Part shown: in pieces, positions 1 through 7,400 of the stretch
Numbering within the stretch: position 1 is the stretch's first letter
Layout: each line of letters starts with the position of its first letter
From: Candidatus Gottesmanbacteria bacterium CG_4_10_14_0_8_um_filter_37_24
Lineage (GTDB): Bacteria > Patescibacteriota > Microgenomatia > 2-02-FULL-39-11
DNA: 22,065 nt
Reading direction: 5' to 3'
Assembly (NCBI GenBank): GCA_002785215.1
Contig: PFMK01000001.1
Location: 1-22,065 of the forward strand
Program-made: the position numbers and the translations under genes
The notes under the pieces: generated by a model
What the model saw: the letters and a program-made list of their open reading frames with translations, nothing else
Database searches by the model: none
What the model was told of the DNA's origin: nothing

Positions 1-202
1 TTATATTGCTGTCTTTGCTGGTTTTAGTAACCATAAATGATCTCGTAAGGATTCTCTCTAAATAATATTTTCTTCATAAATCTTATTTAAACTCTCTTTA
101 CCACAAGAAATCGACATGCATCGTCATGATGTCTTGACTTAAATAATATATTTTGATAATTATTATCCAGATAAAAATAAAAGAAAGGTTAGGATAAAAT
201 CC
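1..202. other. AT-rich non-coding stretch at the window edge
   Basis: No convincing reading frame is seen in this 202-base stretch on either strand. It is AT-rich and contains a promoter-like pair at 134-160 facing the small ORF at 203. A short imperfect inverted repeat (GACAT at 113, ATGTC at 129) lies just upstream of that promoter. The left boundary is arbitrary, so a gene could end just outside the window. Confidence 0.5.
134..160 (+). promoter_or_regulatory. Candidate sigma70-type promoter for the small ORF
   Basis: TTGACT at 134-139 is a five-of-six match to the -35 consensus. GATAAT at 155-160 is a five-of-six match to the -10 consensus, with a 15-base spacer. A TAATTA at 17-base spacing is an alternative. 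Transcription would start near 167, about 35 bases before the ATG at 203. The region is AT-rich, so chance matches are possible. Confidence 0.4.
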
Positions 203-400
203 ATGAATGAAACAGACAGAATTCAGGCAGAGGGTGCATCTGTAAAAGGTCCGGAGGTTTTAAAAGAAACACCCGGAATGGCTGACGCACGACAACCCCT
301 TTCGCCAGCGGAAGAGCGTGCCTTTCAGGATGCTTCTTTGGTGGGAGATCGGATAAGGCATGCAAAAGACCAACTAGTTTTCGGGAGTAGTTTCAGATAG
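203..400 (+). CDS. Small hypothetical protein, 65 aa
   Basis: I do not recognise this protein. It is hydrophilic and rich in Glu, Ala, Lys and Pro. It has no hydrophobic segment, no cysteine and no histidine-rich cluster, and is probably largely disordered with a short charged helix around residues 35-57. A purine-rich AAAGG lies about 14 bases before the ATG, so the ribosome site is weak. It has its own promoter-like sequence upstream and a hairpin-plus-T-run terminator about 20 bases after the stop, which together argue for an independent transcription unit. Its codons look ordinary. It could still be a chance open frame, because 65 codons is short. Confidence 0.45.
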   Translation: MNETDRIQAEGASVKGPEVLKETPGMADARQPLSPAEERAFQDASLVGDRIRHAKDQLVFGSSFR

Positions 401-420
401 CAACATATTTATAAAATAAT

Positions 421-449
421 AAACACACAGATAGAGCGTGTTTTTTTTT
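421..449 (+). terminator. Rho-independent terminator before proS
   Basis: AAACACAC (421-428) pairs with GCGTGTTT (436-443) with one A-C mismatch, around a seven-base loop. The right arm runs into a run of nine T residues ending at 449. This is the classical intrinsic terminator layout. It separates the small ORF from proS. Confidence 0.65.
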
Positions 450-476
450 AGTTTGAAATAATATATACTTTAGAGC

Positions 477-2159
477 ATGAGATATTCCAGACTGTTTGGA
501 AAGACCTTAAGGCAAAAACCTCATAACGTAGAAATAAGAAGTCATGAATTACTGCTCCGGGGCGGTTTTATATTCCCAGTTGCTGCCGGTATATATGATT
601 TTCTGCCGCTTGGATTTCGTGTTCTGGAGAAAATTGACAGGATCATAAAAGAGGAACTGGCCAAAAAGGGTGTACAGCATCTTATTATGCCCTTTGTTCA
701 TCCGGCGTCTCTTTGGCGGGAAACAGGCAGGTTTGAAAAGATGAAAAGGATTTTGGCGGTGTTTGACGCAGCACATGGAGGAAAATATTTGCTTGCGCCC
801 ACCCACGAGGAAACAGTTACTGATTTAGCCCGGAATTTCATCTTAAGTTATAGGGATTTACCAGTCATTGTTAATCAAAACCAATGGAAATACAGGAATG
901 AAATTAGGGTGACCGGAGGATTACTTCGGACAAGAGAATTTCTTATGCAGGATGCTTATAGTTTTGATAAGGATGAGGAAGGTTTAGCAGAAAGTTTCAA
1001 GGTTGTAAGCGAAGCCTATCATGCAATTTTTAAGCGGATGGACTTTGAAACGACGGTGGTGAAAGCAGATAGCGGTGCAATAGGTGGGACCGGTTCCGAA
1101 GAGTTTATGGTGCTATCACCCTCAGGAGAAGATAGCATTATTGCCTGTGATAGTTGCACTTATAAAGCAAATATCGAAAAAGCTGAATCCATATTTCCCA
1201 CTTTCCCGCAGGATAAGGAACAAAAACCCATGAAAGATGTTTTAGGAAAAGGGTTAATTGGAGTCGAGCCACTGGCAAAATATCTTAATATTTCCGTTTA
1301 CCAGACCACAAAAACACTGATATACCAGGTAGATAATAATGTAGTGGCAGTCTGCATAAGAGGAGATTTCAATGTAAACGAAGTGAAGTTGGCGAATATT
1401 CTGGGTTGTTCTGATTTGACATTGGCAACGGAGGAAACAATAAAGAAACTAACAGGAGCGGAAGTGGGTTATGCAGGACCATTGAATCTTCCTAATAATA
1501 TTAAGGTGTATTGGGATTACTCTACTAATGACAGGATCAACTTTGAGGCTGGAGCCAATAGAACTGATTACCATACTATAAATATAAATTTTGGCAGTGA
1601 TATAAAATCACCTGAAAAATTCTATGATTTTAGAAGCGTAAAGGCGGGGGAGATATGTTCTGAGTGCAGAAAAGGCAAGTTAGCAGAGAAAAAAGCCATA
1701 GAACTTGGTCATGTGTTCAAACTTGGGACGGTATATTCTGAGGCAATGAATGCCACATTTTTAGATAAACACGGAAAAAGAAAACCGATAGTTATGGGTT
1801 GTTATGGTATAGGAATTACTAGGCTTCTTGCAGCGGCCGTAGAACAACACCATGATGACAGAGGGATAATTTGGCCAAAAGAAATTTCGTCTTACAATGT
1901 GCATCTTATTTCCCTGCCGGGAGGGGAGGAAAAGGCTGAAAAACTATATATTTCGCTAAAAGAGAATAATGTTGAGGTTTTATGGGACGATCGGGATGAG
2001 TCTGCAGGAGTGAAATTTTCTGATGCTGATTTGATAGGAATTCCAGTAAGATTGGTTATTTCTGCTAAAACCGGAGATAAAGTAGAATATAAGATTCGAA
2101 GTGAAAAACAGTTTCACATCATTGAAATTGAAGAAGCAATAAGGAAGATTAAATCATAA
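477..2159 (+). CDS. proS: Prolyl-tRNA synthetase (bacterial type, with editing domain)
   Basis: This is a cytoplasmic class II aminoacyl-tRNA synthetase that attaches proline to tRNA-Pro. The N-terminus (SRLFGKTL, then the motif 1 region ending GIYDFLPLG, residues 32-46) aligns with the usual ProRS start, so the ATG at 477 is well supported. Further landmarks are APTHEETVTDL (107-117), motif 2 with RNEIR and REFLMQDAYSF (140-163), and motif 3 GCYGIGITR near residue 445. The stretch between motifs 2 and 3 (about 230-390) is the YbaK-like INS editing domain, with the expected Lys (KTLIY) and a GYAGP loop, so mischarged Ala-tRNA-Pro hydrolysis is likely. An anticodon-binding domain fills the last ~90 residues. 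At 560 aa it is full length. There is no SD; a TATACT at 464-469 lies only seven bases before the ATG, which suggests a leaderless or near-leaderless mRNA. Confidence 0.97.
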   Translation: MRYSRLFGKTLRQKPHNVEIRSHELLLRGGFIFPVAAGIYDFLPLGFRVLEKIDRIIKEELAKKGVQHLIMPFVHPASLWRETGRFEKMKRILAVFDAAHGGKYLLAPTHEETVTDLARNFILSYRDLPVIVNQNQWKYRNEIRVTGGLLRTREFLMQDAYSFDKDEEGLAESFKVVSEAYHAIFKRMDFETTVVKADSGAIGGTGSEEFMVLSPSGEDSIIACDSCTYKANIEKAESIFPTFPQDKEQKPMKDVLGKGLIGVEPLAKYLNISVYQTTKTLIYQVDNNVVAVCIRGDFNVNEVKLANILGCSDLTLATEETIKKLTGAEVGYAGPLNLPNNIKVYWDYSTNDRINFEAGANRTDYHTININFGSDIKSPEKFYDFRSVKAGEICSECRKGKLAEKKAIELGHVFKLGTVYSEAMNATFLDKHGKRKPIVMGCYGIGITRLLAAAVEQHHDDRGIIWPKEISSYNVHLISLPGGEEKAEKLYISLKENNVEVLWDDRDESAGVKFSDADLIGIPVRLVISAKTGDKVEYKIRSEKQFHIIEIEEAIRKIKS

Positions 2160-2197
2160 GTTTCTGACTACCTCTGGGATTTTGCTCAGGCTTATTA

Positions 2198-2220
2198 ACT
2201 TTTATCTCCGAAGTAAAAGT
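2198..2220 (+). repeat. Inverted repeat between proS and pstS
   Basis: ACTTTTA (2198-2204) and TAAAAGT (2214-2220) are perfect complements separated by nine bases. CTTTTAATT follows. It could be a weak terminator for proS or an operator for the pst genes. The stem is AT-rich, so RNA hairpin stability is modest. Confidence 0.4.
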
Positions 2221-2229
2221 CTTTTAATT

Positions 2230-2251
2230 AAATCTAGTTTATTTTAGATTT
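2230..2251 (+). repeat. Inverted repeat immediately before pstS
   Basis: AAATCTA (2230-2236) and TAGATTT (2245-2251) form a perfect seven-base inverted repeat with an eight-base loop, ending five bases before the pstS start codon. Its position fits an operator or a start-proximal RNA hairpin. No Pho-box consensus that I can recognise is present. Confidence 0.35.
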
Positions 2252-2256
2252 ATATT

Positions 2257-3063
2257 ATGTTACGGATTTCTCGTTTAGGGATTTTTTTCATCTTATTTCT
2301 ATTGGTAATATTTATCTTCACCTATTCTTACAAACCGCCAAAAATCATCCGTCTGGCCGGATCCACCGCTTTTTTACCTTTTGCGGAAAAGCTAGCAGAA
2401 GAATATATGAAAAGAAATCCCGGAATAGTAGTTGATGTTCAGGGTGGAGGTTCGGCAGTTGGAATTATGGTGGCCCGTGAGGGTATTGCCGATATCGGTA
2501 TGGTTGATATGGTTATTTTGCCGAAAGAAACTGAGAGATTAGAAAAAGTAATCGTCGCCCGGGATGGCATTGCGGTAATTGTCAATAATTCCAATAAAGT
2601 AAACGATTTGACACTTACGAAACTAAGGGATCTTTTCAGCGGAAAAATAACCAATTGGAAAGAAATTGGTGGAGATGATGCAAAAATAAGGGTAATCAGT
2701 AGAGAAGAAGGTTCAGGCACTAGAAAATCTTTCGACTTATTGGTTCTGAGTGGCCGAAAAGTTACCCCAGACGCCATGTATCAGGATTCAAACGGAACTA
2801 TAAGGGAAGCAGTCAAAAGCGATAAAGACTCGATAGGTTATATTTCGATTGGCATCTTAAATCCGGATGTAAAAGCCTTAAGCATTGACGGAATTTCCGC
2901 CAACAACGAAAATGTAAAATTATCTCGGTATAAAATCGCCCGGCCGATTTATTTTCTTCTTAAGTCAAATTATTCAGTACAAACCAGAGATTTCGTCAAT
3001 TATATTTTGGGTACGGAAGCACAAAAGATAATGGAAAAAGACGGTTTGATCACGGTCATATAA
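2257..3063 (+). CDS. pstS: Phosphate ABC transporter substrate-binding protein PstS
   Basis: PstS captures phosphate outside the membrane and delivers it to the PstC/PstA channel. Residues 8-23 form one hydrophobic segment. No Cys lipobox follows it (the next residues are TYSYKPP), so the protein is probably tethered by an uncleaved anchor or released by signal peptidase I rather than lipidated. The mature part shows the family's phosphate-binding loops: AGSTAFLPF (34-42), GGGSAVG (63-69), the IADIGM region (78-82) and SREEGSGTR (148-156). At 268 aa it is on the short side for the family. It is first in the pst operon and is followed by pstC after 22 bases. No SD is evident. Confidence 0.92.
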   Translation: MLRISRLGIFFILFLLVIFIFTYSYKPPKIIRLAGSTAFLPFAEKLAEEYMKRNPGIVVDVQGGGSAVGIMVAREGIADIGMVDMVILPKETERLEKVIVARDGIAVIVNNSNKVNDLTLTKLRDLFSGKITNWKEIGGDDAKIRVISREEGSGTRKSFDLLVLSGRKVTPDAMYQDSNGTIREAVKSDKDSIGYISIGILNPDVKALSIDGISANNENVKLSRYKIARPIYFLLKSNYSVQTRDFVNYILGTEAQKIMEKDGLITVI

Positions 3064-3085
3064 ATAAACATAAAGTATATAAAAA

Positions 3086-3937
3086 ATGAAAAATCATCAG
3101 GAAAAAATTATAGAAAAAAGTATTTTGATAGTTGCTTTCTCCACAGTATTTATACTTTTCCTTATTACCCTTTTTATCTTCAAAGAGGGTTTGCCATTTA
3201 TCCTCAATAATGGTCTTACAAGATTATTTTTCAGTACAAATTGGTCGCCTTCAGATGGATCCTACGGGATTATTCCCATGCTTATCGGATCACTATCAAT
3301 TACTTTCGGGGCTCTGATTCTTGGAGTTCCTCTTGGGGTGGCTTGCGCAATTTATCTTGCCGAATTTTCCTCAAAAACTTTAAGGAATATTCTCAAACCG
3401 ATGATTGAACTTTTGGCTGGGATCCCTTCAGTAGTCTATGGATTTATTGGGATGATATTTTTGGCACCAGTTATCAGAAGTTATTTCGGTGGACCAGGAT
3501 TGTCTATTTTAACCGCTTCCATAGTCTTGGGTATTATGATACTTCCCACCATTATCAGTATCTCTCTGGATGCTCTTCTCATGTTACCGCGATCATATAA
3601 AGAAGGATCCATGGCTTTAGGGGCAACCCAGTGGCAAACAGTCACAGGTGTACTTTTGCCGGCAGCAAGATCAGGGATTTTAGCAGGAGTAATTTTGGGG
3701 ATGGGCAGGGCCATTGGAGAGACAATGGCCGTTATCATGGTTACCGGCAATTCAGTGAAGGTACCTTCTTCATTTATTGATTCTACAAGGACTTTAACGG
3801 CCAATATAGCCCTAGAGATGGGTTATGCGATTGGAGAACACCGGCAAGCTTTATTTGCCACGGCCATTATACTATTTGTTTTTATTATTATCTTAAATAT
3901 TCTGGCTATGAAGATTATCAAAAAAAGACGAATATGA
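3086..3937 (+). CDS. pstC: Phosphate ABC transporter permease PstC
   Basis: This is one of the two membrane subunits forming the phosphate channel. It has about six hydrophobic segments, starting with one near residues 13-30. The conserved block ELLAGIPSVVYGFIG near residues 111-125 is typical of PstC. The coupling-helix (EAA-like) region is around EGSMALGATQWQTV, followed by LPAARSGILAGVILGMGRAIGETMA in two recognisable parts. Length (283 aa) is normal. Its stop overlaps the pstA start by four bases (ATGA), implying translational coupling and roughly equal synthesis of the two permeases. Confidence 0.93.
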   Translation: MKNHQEKIIEKSILIVAFSTVFILFLITLFIFKEGLPFILNNGLTRLFFSTNWSPSDGSYGIIPMLIGSLSITFGALILGVPLGVACAIYLAEFSSKTLRNILKPMIELLAGIPSVVYGFIGMIFLAPVIRSYFGGPGLSILTASIVLGIMILPTIISISLDALLMLPRSYKEGSMALGATQWQTVTGVLLPAARSGILAGVILGMGRAIGETMAVIMVTGNSVKVPSSFIDSTRTLTANIALEMGYAIGEHRQALFATAIILFVFIIILNILAMKIIKKRRI

Positions 3938-4764
3938 ATCCCAAATTGTCCCAAATAATAGCGAAAATTTGTTTAGGCTTGGCCATGCTATTTACTATTT
4001 CAATTTTGATTTTTATCATAATATACATTTTGTTTCATGGTCTGCCAATTTTGACTTATCAGTTTCTTTCCTCACCAATTCAGGAAATGGGTAAAAAGGG
4101 AGGTATATTTCCCAGTATTGTTAGCACTCTGTATCTTGTTATTACCTCCGTTGTTGTTGCTACACCTTTGGGAGTGGGTACGGCGGTATATATTACTGAG
4201 TATACGAAAAAAAACAAGATTACCGACATAATCCAGTTTGGATCTGATTGCTTGGCAGGTATTCCGTCAATAATATACGGCTTATTTGGATTTACTTTTT
4301 TTGTGATTTTTCTTGGTATGGGCTGGTCAATTCTATCAGGTTCACTTACTTTAGCTATCATGATGTTGCCAACAATTATCAGGACTTCTGAGCAAGCCAT
4401 AAGATCCGTGCCACAGAGTTATCGGGATGTGACCTATTCTTTGGGAGGCAGCAAATGGCAAGGGATAAAAAACATCGTTATTCCCAAAGCTCTTCCTGGG
4501 ATTCTGACTGGCGTAATTCTAAGCATGGGAAGAGCGTTATCAGAGACTGCCGCTTTGATTTTTACTGCGGGCATGTCAATTCGCACACCTACATCTATAT
4601 TTTCTTCCGGACGCAGTATGGCCGTTCATTTTTATACCTTAGCAAGGGAAGGCTTATCTCTACCCATGGCTTATGGTACTGCATCGGTTCTTATAATTTC
4701 CATATTATTTATTAATTTTATTTCTTATATCCTGATGAACCAATATCTGAAAAAATATTCCTAA
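3934..4764 (+). CDS. pstA: Phosphate ABC transporter permease PstA
   Basis: This is the second permease subunit of the Pst importer. It has about six membrane segments; the first is near residues 14-35. Family blocks include CLAGIPSIIYGLFG (about 105-118), the coupling region SYRDVTYSLGGSKWQ, and LPGILTGVILSMGRALSETA. At 276 aa it is a standard length. It overlaps pstC by four bases and is followed one base later by the first pstB, so pstC, pstA and pstB are tightly coupled. Confidence 0.93.
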   Translation: MNPKLSQIIAKICLGLAMLFTISILIFIIIYILFHGLPILTYQFLSSPIQEMGKKGGIFPSIVSTLYLVITSVVVATPLGVGTAVYITEYTKKNKITDIIQFGSDCLAGIPSIIYGLFGFTFFVIFLGMGWSILSGSLTLAIMMLPTIIRTSEQAIRSVPQSYRDVTYSLGGSKWQGIKNIVIPKALPGILTGVILSMGRALSETAALIFTAGMSIRTPTSIFSSGRSMAVHFYTLAREGLSLPMAYGTASVLIISILFINFISYILMNQYLKKYS

Positions 4765-4765
4765 T

Positions 4766-5521
4766 ATGAAAAAAAAGATAGCGGTTTTACATTTAAATGT
4801 TTTTATTAAAGATAAGATAATACTGAAGGATATAAATCTGGATGTCTATGAAAATGAAATCCTCTCAATTATCGGTCCTGCAAATAGCGGAAAATCTTCT
4901 TTTTTACGGGTTATAAACAGGATGCTCGATATCAATAGCGACTTTCGCGTTGAGGGAAATGTTTTTATAGATGGGGAAGATATTTACAAAACTAACGTGA
5001 ATATTTGTGATTTACGGAAAAGGATCGGTATAATTTTTGCTCTTCCTGTTCCTTTGCCTCTCTCAATTTATGATAATTTAATTTACGGCCCCTTGCTTCA
5101 TAAAAAGATTTCTGTCGAAAGATTGAACGGATTGGTCGAAAAGTGTTTAAAATCGGCTTCATTATGGGAAGAAGTAAAAGATAGATTGCATCTATCAGCC
5201 TTACAGCTGTCAGGAGGTCAACAGCAGCGTCTGTGTCTTGCCAGATCCCTAATGGTTGAACCTGAGATAATTTTGTTTGACGAACCATGCTCAGGGCTTG
5301 ATCCTGTATCAACCTCAAAAGTAGAAAGGACGATGTTTGAGTTAAAAAAGCGATATACTTTGATTCTGGTAACAAACAATACCAAGCAAGCAGCCAGAGT
5401 AAGTGACAGGACAGCTTTTCTTTTATCAGGGAAACTGATTGAAGTGGATCAAACAAAACAAATTTTCACTTCACCCAAAAGTAAACTTACCAATGATTAC
5501 ATAACCGGGAGATTTGGATGA
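4766..5521 (+). CDS. pstB: Phosphate ABC transporter ATPase PstB, copy 1 (degenerate ATP site)
   Basis: This is a PstB-family nucleotide-binding subunit of normal length (251 aa). Walker A is intact (GPANSGKS, 37-44), as are the signature LSGGQ (148-152) and Walker B LFDEP (170-174) with its catalytic Glu173. Three positions that serve its own ATP are changed: the Q-loop Gln is Ala92 (FALPVPLPLS instead of FQRPNPFPLS), the switch His is Asn204 (TNNTKQAARVSD), and the A-loop Tyr is Ile14. By ABC-family knowledge these losses should cripple hydrolysis at the site built on this subunit's Walker A, while its signature can still serve a partner. The partner is presumably the second PstB, which starts 71 bases downstream. 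It begins one base after pstA and has no SD. Standalone function as a homodimer seems unlikely. Confidence 0.9.
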   Translation: MKKKIAVLHLNVFIKDKIILKDINLDVYENEILSIIGPANSGKSSFLRVINRMLDINSDFRVEGNVFIDGEDIYKTNVNICDLRKRIGIIFALPVPLPLSIYDNLIYGPLLHKKISVERLNGLVEKCLKSASLWEEVKDRLHLSALQLSGGQQQRLCLARSLMVEPEIILFDEPCSGLDPVSTSKVERTMFELKKRYTLILVTNNTKQAARVSDRTAFLLSGKLIEVDQTKQIFTSPKSKLTNDYITGRFG

Positions 5522-5592
5522 TGTAATTATAAATGTTACGTTTGGATATTAACTTTAGTTTAGCAATAAAAATTCGTTGAGAATATCTTACG

Positions 5593-6345
5593 ATGGTCAA
5601 AATAAAAACTGTTAATCTAAACTTATTTTACGGATCTTTTAAGGCCTTGTCCAATATCAATCTTGATGTAAAAAAGAATCAGATAACTGCCTTTATCGGG
5701 TCATCAGGTTGTGGAAAAACTTCACTACTGCGGTGTCTCAACAGGATGAATGATTTTATTCGGGGAGTGAAGATAGAGGGAGAGGTTCTGATTGATGGAA
5801 AGGAAATTTACAAGAATGTTGTTGATTTGACTAATTTACGTAGGAGGATAGGTATGGTTTTTCAGCGTCCCAATCCTTTCCCTTTATCGATATATGATAA
5901 TGTAATTTATGGTCCAAAGGTGCACGGGATAAACCACCAAGAAAACCTCATGGAGATTACAAAAAAAGCACTTTCCTCAGTATTTCTCTGGCGCGAATTG
6001 AAAAATAAACTTAATGATTCGGCTCTTGATTTAAGCGGGGAACAACAACAGCGTCTTTGTATCGCTAGACTTTTGGCTGTTCATGCTGAAGTTTTACTTA
6101 TGGACGAGCCTTGTTCCACTCTTGATCCTATTGCGACAGCCAAAATAGAGGAATTAATAATGGAGCTTAAGAAAAAATATACTATTGTTATTGTTTCTCA
6201 CAATATGCAGCAGGCAGCCAGAGTATCGGATTATACTGGTTTTTTTCTTCTTGGGGAAATGGTAGAATTTGGTAAAACAGAAAAAATTTTTACAGCACCA
6301 AAGGATAAAAGAACAGAGGATTATATTACCGGTAAATTCGGTTAA
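5593..6345 (+). CDS. pstB: Phosphate ABC transporter ATPase PstB, copy 2 (altered signature)
   Basis: This is the second PstB-family ATPase, 250 aa, clearly paralogous to the first. It keeps the A-loop Tyr13, Walker A GSSGCGKT (36-43), Q-loop Gln91 in FQRPNPFPLSIYDN, Walker B LMDEP with Glu172, and switch His203 in VSHNMQQAARVSD. Its ABC signature is LSGEQ (147-151) instead of LSGGQ, so the site it completes on a partner subunit is altered. In a heterodimer with copy 1, one composite ATP site would be fully canonical and the other doubly degenerate. It follows copy 1 after a 71-base AT-rich gap and precedes phoU by 18 bases. Confidence 0.93.
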   Translation: MVKIKTVNLNLFYGSFKALSNINLDVKKNQITAFIGSSGCGKTSLLRCLNRMNDFIRGVKIEGEVLIDGKEIYKNVVDLTNLRRRIGMVFQRPNPFPLSIYDNVIYGPKVHGINHQENLMEITKKALSSVFLWRELKNKLNDSALDLSGEQQQRLCIARLLAVHAEVLLMDEPCSTLDPIATAKIEELIMELKKKYTIVIVSHNMQQAARVSDYTGFFLLGEMVEFGKTEKIFTAPKDKRTEDYITGKFG

Positions 6346-6351
6346 GAAGAA

Positions 6352-6358
6352 AAGGAGG
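6352..6358 (+). promoter_or_regulatory. Strong ribosome binding site that fixes the phoU start
   Basis: AAGGAGG lies five bases before an AUA codon at 6364. The nearest conventional in-frame start, a GTG at 6433, is 74 bases away and has no SD-like sequence at the right distance. The SD therefore points to AUA. Confidence 0.65.
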
Positions 6359-6363
6359 TTGTT

Positions 6364-7029
6364 ATAAACGACGGCCAGTTTAAAAAAGCTCTGGAAAATT
6401 TAAACGGACTGATTCTACAAATTGGAAACGGGGTGGAAAATACGATTATCGACTCCTTTATGATTTTGGAAAAAAGGGATATTAAAAAGGCTCAGCAAAT
6501 TATTAACAACGATAAAAGTATTGATTTTCTAGAACTGAAAATAAACGAAGACTGTTTAAGACTCCTGGCTTTATACCAGCCGGTTGCCAGTGATTTGAGG
6601 TTTATTACCACAGCTATGTCGATTGTCACTGATCTTGAGCGTATCGCCGATCTCGCCTCAGATATAGCCAGCAGGGTGATTGAGATGGGAAATGAACCTC
6701 TGATAAAGCCGCTTATTGATATCCCCAAAATGGTGAATATCGCCAAAGATATGCTTCATAAAAGTCTCAGAGCTTACGTGAAAAGAGACACGCGTTTGGC
6801 GAAAGAGGTATCTTTAATGAGACAAAAGACAGATGACCTTAGGGATCTTATTTATAATGAATTGGAAGAAGTAATGACCAAAAATCCCCAGCGTCTCAGT
6901 CGCGGTTTACCGCTTATTCTTATTACCCATCATCTTGATAGAATAATTTCTCATACCGAAAATATTGCTGAGGATGTCGTATATATGGTAGACGCGCAGG
7001 TAATAAAGCATAGAAATATAAAAAATTGA
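6364..7029 (+). CDS. phoU: Phosphate signalling regulator PhoU, probable AUA start
   Basis: PhoU is a cytoplasmic helical protein that restrains Pst transport and phosphate signalling. The two PhoU repeats are visible. Each has its metal-binding helix: TDLERIADLASDIA in the first and a second beginning HHLDRIISHTENIAED. Starting at the GTG at 6433 gives 198 aa and loses the first half of helix 1. The in-frame codons upstream, from the AUA at 6364, encode NDGQFKKALENLNGLILQIG, which matches the usual PhoU opening (charged, F..EL..L, then MG). With the AUA start the protein is 221 aa, the family's normal size. A strong SD precedes the AUA. It ends with UGA and closes the pst operon. No PhoR or PhoB is present in the window. 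Confidence 0.9.
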   Translation: MNDGQFKKALENLNGLILQIGNGVENTIIDSFMILEKRDIKKAQQIINNDKSIDFLELKINEDCLRLLALYQPVASDLRFITTAMSIVTDLERIADLASDIASRVIEMGNEPLIKPLIDIPKMVNIAKDMLHKSLRAYVKRDTRLAKEVSLMRQKTDDLRDLIYNELEEVMTKNPQRLSRGLPLILITHHLDRIISHTENIAEDVVYMVDAQVIKHRNIKN

Positions 7030-7089
7030 CAGCAGCTCCTTTTTTAATCTCTTCTAGTGAATATTAGAAAGACATTTTAAAATTATAAC

Positions 7090-7275
7090 TTGATGAAAAC
7101 TATTGTTACTCATGTTATCTCCGGAGCCGTGATTGGGGTAGGTAGCGTGAAGAATTTTTCCTCTGTACGCTGGGTGGTAGCCCGCAGAATTTTCTGGGCA
7201 TGGATATTTACCTTACCTGCAAGTGCTCTTATGGCTTCCGTTTTATACCTTTTACTTCGATTTTTAAGAATCTAA
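7090..7275 (+). pseudogene. C-terminal stub of a PiT-family phosphate transporter
   Basis: The 61-residue frame reads like the last ~55 residues of PiT (PitA-type) phosphate permeases. It has THVISGAVIGVGS, corresponding to the family's STTHxxxGAIxGVG segment, followed by the SSVRWVVARRIFWAWIFTLPASA block that precedes the last helix. The rest of the transporter, some 250-400 residues, is absent. The preceding 60 bases to phoU hold no trace of it. The first codons (MKTIVTH) are near-identical in DNA to the start of the next gene at 7401, as if a copied start region had been joined to the remnant. It may be a relic, or a newly expressed one- or two-helix membrane peptide. Its position after phoU is sensible because PiT and PhoU-like genes are often neighbours. 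Confidence 0.65.
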
Positions 7276-7400
7276 CTAATATTTCTTCAGCAGACGGGAA
7301 TTCTACAAAATTTTTATAGTCGGTCACAACATGAGATAATAAGAAGGTAATTATTTTTTTGTATCTTGCTCTCTTTTATTATTGTCTTTACAATTATGCC

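Noticed and set aside
4992..5456. 154-codon minus-strand frame opposite the first pstB
   Set aside because: It is a shadow of a clear ABC ATPase and shows no recognisable domain or start signal.
5522..5592. Possible missed gene or promoter between the two pstB copies
   Set aside because: The 71-base AT-rich gap has no frame of useful length and no convincing -35/-10 pair.
7359..7400. TTG start for the MYG1-like gene
   Set aside because: It would add 14 hydrophobic residues ahead of a strand that is normally at the extreme N-terminus. The ATG at 7401 is better, although a weak SD-like AGAAGG near 7343 keeps the option open.
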